Assembly (NCBI GenBank): GCA_036897485.1
Contig: JAYMTF010001694.1
Span: forward strand, 1 to 21,829
DNA from: Pelargonium nanum
Lineage: Eukaryota; Streptophyta; Magnoliopsida; Geraniales; Geraniaceae
Reading direction: 5' to 3'
DNA: 21,829 bases
Positions 19,631 through 21,829 of the stretch are shown in pieces. Positions within the stretch are counted from its first letter, which is position 1; each line of letters opens with the position of its first letter. Under the pieces are notes generated by a model. That model was not told where the DNA came from and searched no databases. It was given only the letters and a program-made list of their open reading frames with translations. Position numbers and translations under genes: made by a program.

Positions 19631-21409
19631 TCTGGGAATCCAAACACCAATATATAAATGGTATGGACATCGAAGAAGAAGATGATGATGATGATGGTAC
19701 ACAATTGCAATCCCTAGCCAACCCACCAATTTGATATTAAATATTTACTCAACAAGGAGGTGGATTTGTTATATTTATATAAGATCTTTGTTTTGCAAAA
19801 TGTTTGTCTAATTACATTTTGAAAAATAAAAATATATATACTGAAATGGGAAGACTTATTGAGTATAATTTAAAATGATTTTTATAAAAGAATAGAGCCA
19901 CTATTTTAGACAAATATGTACCAGGGCTTGCTTTTTTTAGAAAGTAGTGTCGTATATTAAATAAAAATTAGGAAAATGTCGTTTGTTTCAAATTTTGAAT
20001 GATGCAATTTGATACTTTATGTTATAAATTTAAACAAATAATAACTCGATATATACATGAATAATGTGCCACCATATTCTATCGCATTCGAGATAGCCAA
20101 TTGAGGCTAGTTTTGTAAGCACGTTATGATATTTCATTTTAGATAATTGTTTACATTTTTTAAAACATTGTCCAAAAATACTTGTTCACTTTCTTTTATA
20201 AGAAGTTAGTTATCCATTAATCACTTACATTATTCACTCAATTTCACAAAAAGAGGAAAATGGATGATGGACAATTATTCTGGATCGAGAGAAGTATAAT
20301 GAAGTTAAAAATATTTTTAAGTAACATATATAATACGTCATCCATATCAAAGTGATTGTCAAATTGTTCCAAAAAGTAATAGTGTATATCTACTCTTTAT
20401 ATGGTTGGTTAGTTCTGCATGAATGAATATCTTCAAACATCACGAAAAACACAACAAAAATTAAAGAACTTGAAATTATTCTTTACTGACCTTCTACAAA
20501 TTCCCGATAAATCTAATTATTGATACTATTTTCATCAATGATCTTGTTGAAATTCCTCATTATCGGTATGCATGTAGTTGTATTTAGATTGCAACTTTCT
20601 TTTGACCATTCTCTAAGCAAGAATATGTGTTGAAGGAATGTCAAGTACAAATGCACTAACATTCCTTAGTACATATCTTCTTTATCATCTTTGCCTCTAA
20701 CGTTGACGGTAAAGAATTGGTTTTCATTAGAGAACACGTATTTAGAGAATATGTTTTGTCAATCCACCAACTTTTTTCAGTCCACATCTTCTTTCCCTTC
20801 TTCAAATTTGGGCATAATCAAGACTTGTATGCTTCGTATGAGTACTTAGTGCCAGACGACCAACGCTACTCAGTGTCAACTACTCTTTGAATAAACTCGG
20901 GTCGAAGTTTGTGTCAAATTCTCCACCATTTCAAAGGTATCTGTTTTATACCAAAATATTGAATATTGTTAACACAAATATTTCTTTTAGGTGAATATCA
21001 TGAAATAAATTTTTATATAAATAAATGAGAACAGTAACAGTGACAAATTTATATTTGATTGTTTTATTTATTAAAAAAAAGGGTTTGGAGATAGGGGTTA
21101 GTGAGTTTATCGTCTGGTGTGTGTAATGGGAATCTGAGAAGAGAAGAGAAGAGAATAAAAATCGTGAATACAGCTGTGAATGGCTGTAATGTAATGTATA
21201 TAGTCAACGATCGCTAATGCTATTGCTATTGCTGGGCTTCTTCTATTCCCTTCTTCTCCAAGTTGTATTCTATTTAAATTTTAATGGTAGCTAGCTGTCT
21301 TTAGCCCATTTCAATCTAATCTTATGTCACCACACCTCAACCCTACGTCATCTTATGCTATAATCTATTATTCACTGGTTTCATATTCTATTCTTGTATC
21401 ATCAAACCG
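19631..21409. other. Intergenic DNA, AT-rich, largely featureless
   Basis: No gene is supported in this 1.78-kb stretch apart from the MITE remnant at 20152-20296. A GAA/GAT microsatellite lies at about 19673-19696. On the minus strand, 20540-20950 has slightly higher complexity with several stops in every frame and could be old transposon coding sequence. Around 21100-21260 the minus strand shows a TATA-like TATATAC (+ strand 21196-21202) followed by a CT tract (+ strand gagaa repeats, 21136-21155). Confidence 0.45.
20152..20296. mobile_element. Degenerate Stowaway-like MITE
   Basis: The right end, tggacaattattctggat followed by cgagagaagta, resembles the Stowaway terminus TGGAC..TATTTTGGGACGGAGGGAGTA. 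The left end, gtccaaaaatacttgttc, resembles the mirrored CCGTCCCAAAATACTTGTCC. Size, about 145 bases, and the flanking TA fit a small MITE, but both termini are heavily mutated. Confidence 0.4.
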
Positions 21410-21745
21410 TGGGTCAAATGGTTTGTGCACCACTTAATCATTATTGTGTCTTGAGTTCGAGTCATCGTCTCGTGTGGTATTCTAAATTAAAGCTTTCTTT
21501 TAGAGACATTAAGGAGCGTGTAAAGACGTTGAAACAGACATGTCGTTATCAAAATTTTAATGACTGAGTGGTATGGAACTCGACTTTCTTACTTGACACC
21601 TCGTATTTAAATCTCATTTCAAGAGCAACAGTATTTTACGCGTTGAAATAGGCATGTCGTTATCAATATCTTAATGACTGAGTGGTGTGGAACTCGACTT
21701 TCTTACTTGAGACCTTGTATTCGAGTCATCTCAAGAGCAACAATA
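21410..21745 (+). repeat. Tandem tRNA-like (SINE-head-type) units
   Basis: Two units, 21528-21641 and 21642 to about 21745, are direct repeats with an exact 114-base period and high identity (shared gactgagtggt, ggaactcgactttcttactt and tcaagagcaaca). Each has a polymerase III A-box-like tgactgagtgg (21561, 21675). A B-box-like element lies 41-43 bases on: tattcgagtcatc at 21718-21730, degenerate in the first unit at 21602-21614. A third, diverged head upstream has tgggtcaaatggtt at 21410 and agttcgagtcatc at 21454-21466, 44 bases apart. This spacing equals that in tRNA genes. No cloverleaf-competent tRNA is evident, so these look like tRNA-derived SINE heads or decayed tRNA copies. Confidence 0.5.
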
Positions 21746-21772
21746 TTATATGTAATAGAGTAATGTTTAATA

Positions 21773-21829
21773 TTCCCTCTGTCCCAAAATGAGTGTCTTG
21801 TTTCCATTTTTTGCAAAAATTAAGGATTA
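21773..21829. mobile_element. Stowaway/mariner-type MITE, left terminus
   Basis: The sequence ttccctctgtcccaaaat followed by gagtgtct, right after TA (21771-21772), is a slightly mutated Stowaway terminus (CTCCCTCCGTCCCAAAAT). It shares gtcccaaaatgagtgtc with the element at 1-62 in mirror orientation, so both belong to one family. The rest lies past the right edge. Confidence 0.7.

Noticed and set aside
20540..20950. Minus-strand transposase pseudogene
   Set aside because: Conceptual frames give some protein-like runs, but each is broken by stops and I recognise no transposase motif.
1..21829. Mirror-oriented Stowaway ends at both window edges as one giant composite transposon
   Set aside because: The ends face outward: each is the inner-facing terminus of an element extending beyond the window, next to its own TA. 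This family is abundant in plants, so coincidence is the simpler reading.

Overview
The window is nuclear DNA of a flowering plant, almost certainly a eudicot. Coding exons are split by AT-rich GT..AG introns, intergenic DNA is AT-rich and full of MITE, CACTA-like and LINE relics, and the proteins are plant families (an augmin subunit, a plastid sugar-phosphate translocator, a B3 factor, a nodulin-like MFS transporter, a DUF1005 protein). I cannot name the species. No bacterial, phage, organellar or CRISPR-like content was seen.

Layout. Positions 1-62 are the end of a Stowaway/mariner-type MITE lying in an intron. Positions 142-2837 (minus) hold the first six coding exons of AUG7, whose 3' part runs off the left edge. 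A divergent intergenic region of about 1.07 kb follows, then the intronless XPT gene (3912-5225, plus). After an AT-rich spacer with one dispersed palindromic repeat comes a small two-coding-exon B3-domain gene (8076-8695, plus) with a probable spliced 5' leader and a uORF. A three-exon NFD4/nodulin-like MFS gene (12527 down to 9415, minus) is tail-to-tail with it. A repeat-rich spacer (12.9-13.5 kb) separates it from the two-exon DUF1005 gene resembling ASG1 (16388 down to 14821, minus). Upstream of that gene lie a probable long leader intron, an RTE-type LINE 3' end, an unidentified coding-like relic and a probable leader exon near 19.4-19.6 kb. The last 2 kb are intergenic, with a degenerate MITE, a tandem array of tRNA-like SINE-type units and another Stowaway end at the right edge.

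The genes do not form a pathway. They act in separate places: microtubule nucleation (AUG7), plastid pentose-phosphate transport (XPT), nuclear DNA binding (B3), membrane transport (MFS) and an abiotic-stress-linked protein (DUF1005). From memory, AUG7, XPT and ASG1 are neighbours in Arabidopsis (At5g17620, At5g17630, At5g17640), so the window looks like an ancient syntenic block with two extra genes between XPT and ASG1.

I found no convincing new multi-gene system. The items most worth a second look are the tRNA-like tandem array at the right end, the palindromic dispersed repeat present twice, the orphan coding-like relic at 18.5-18.75 kb, and the upstream ORFs of the B3 and DUF1005 genes.
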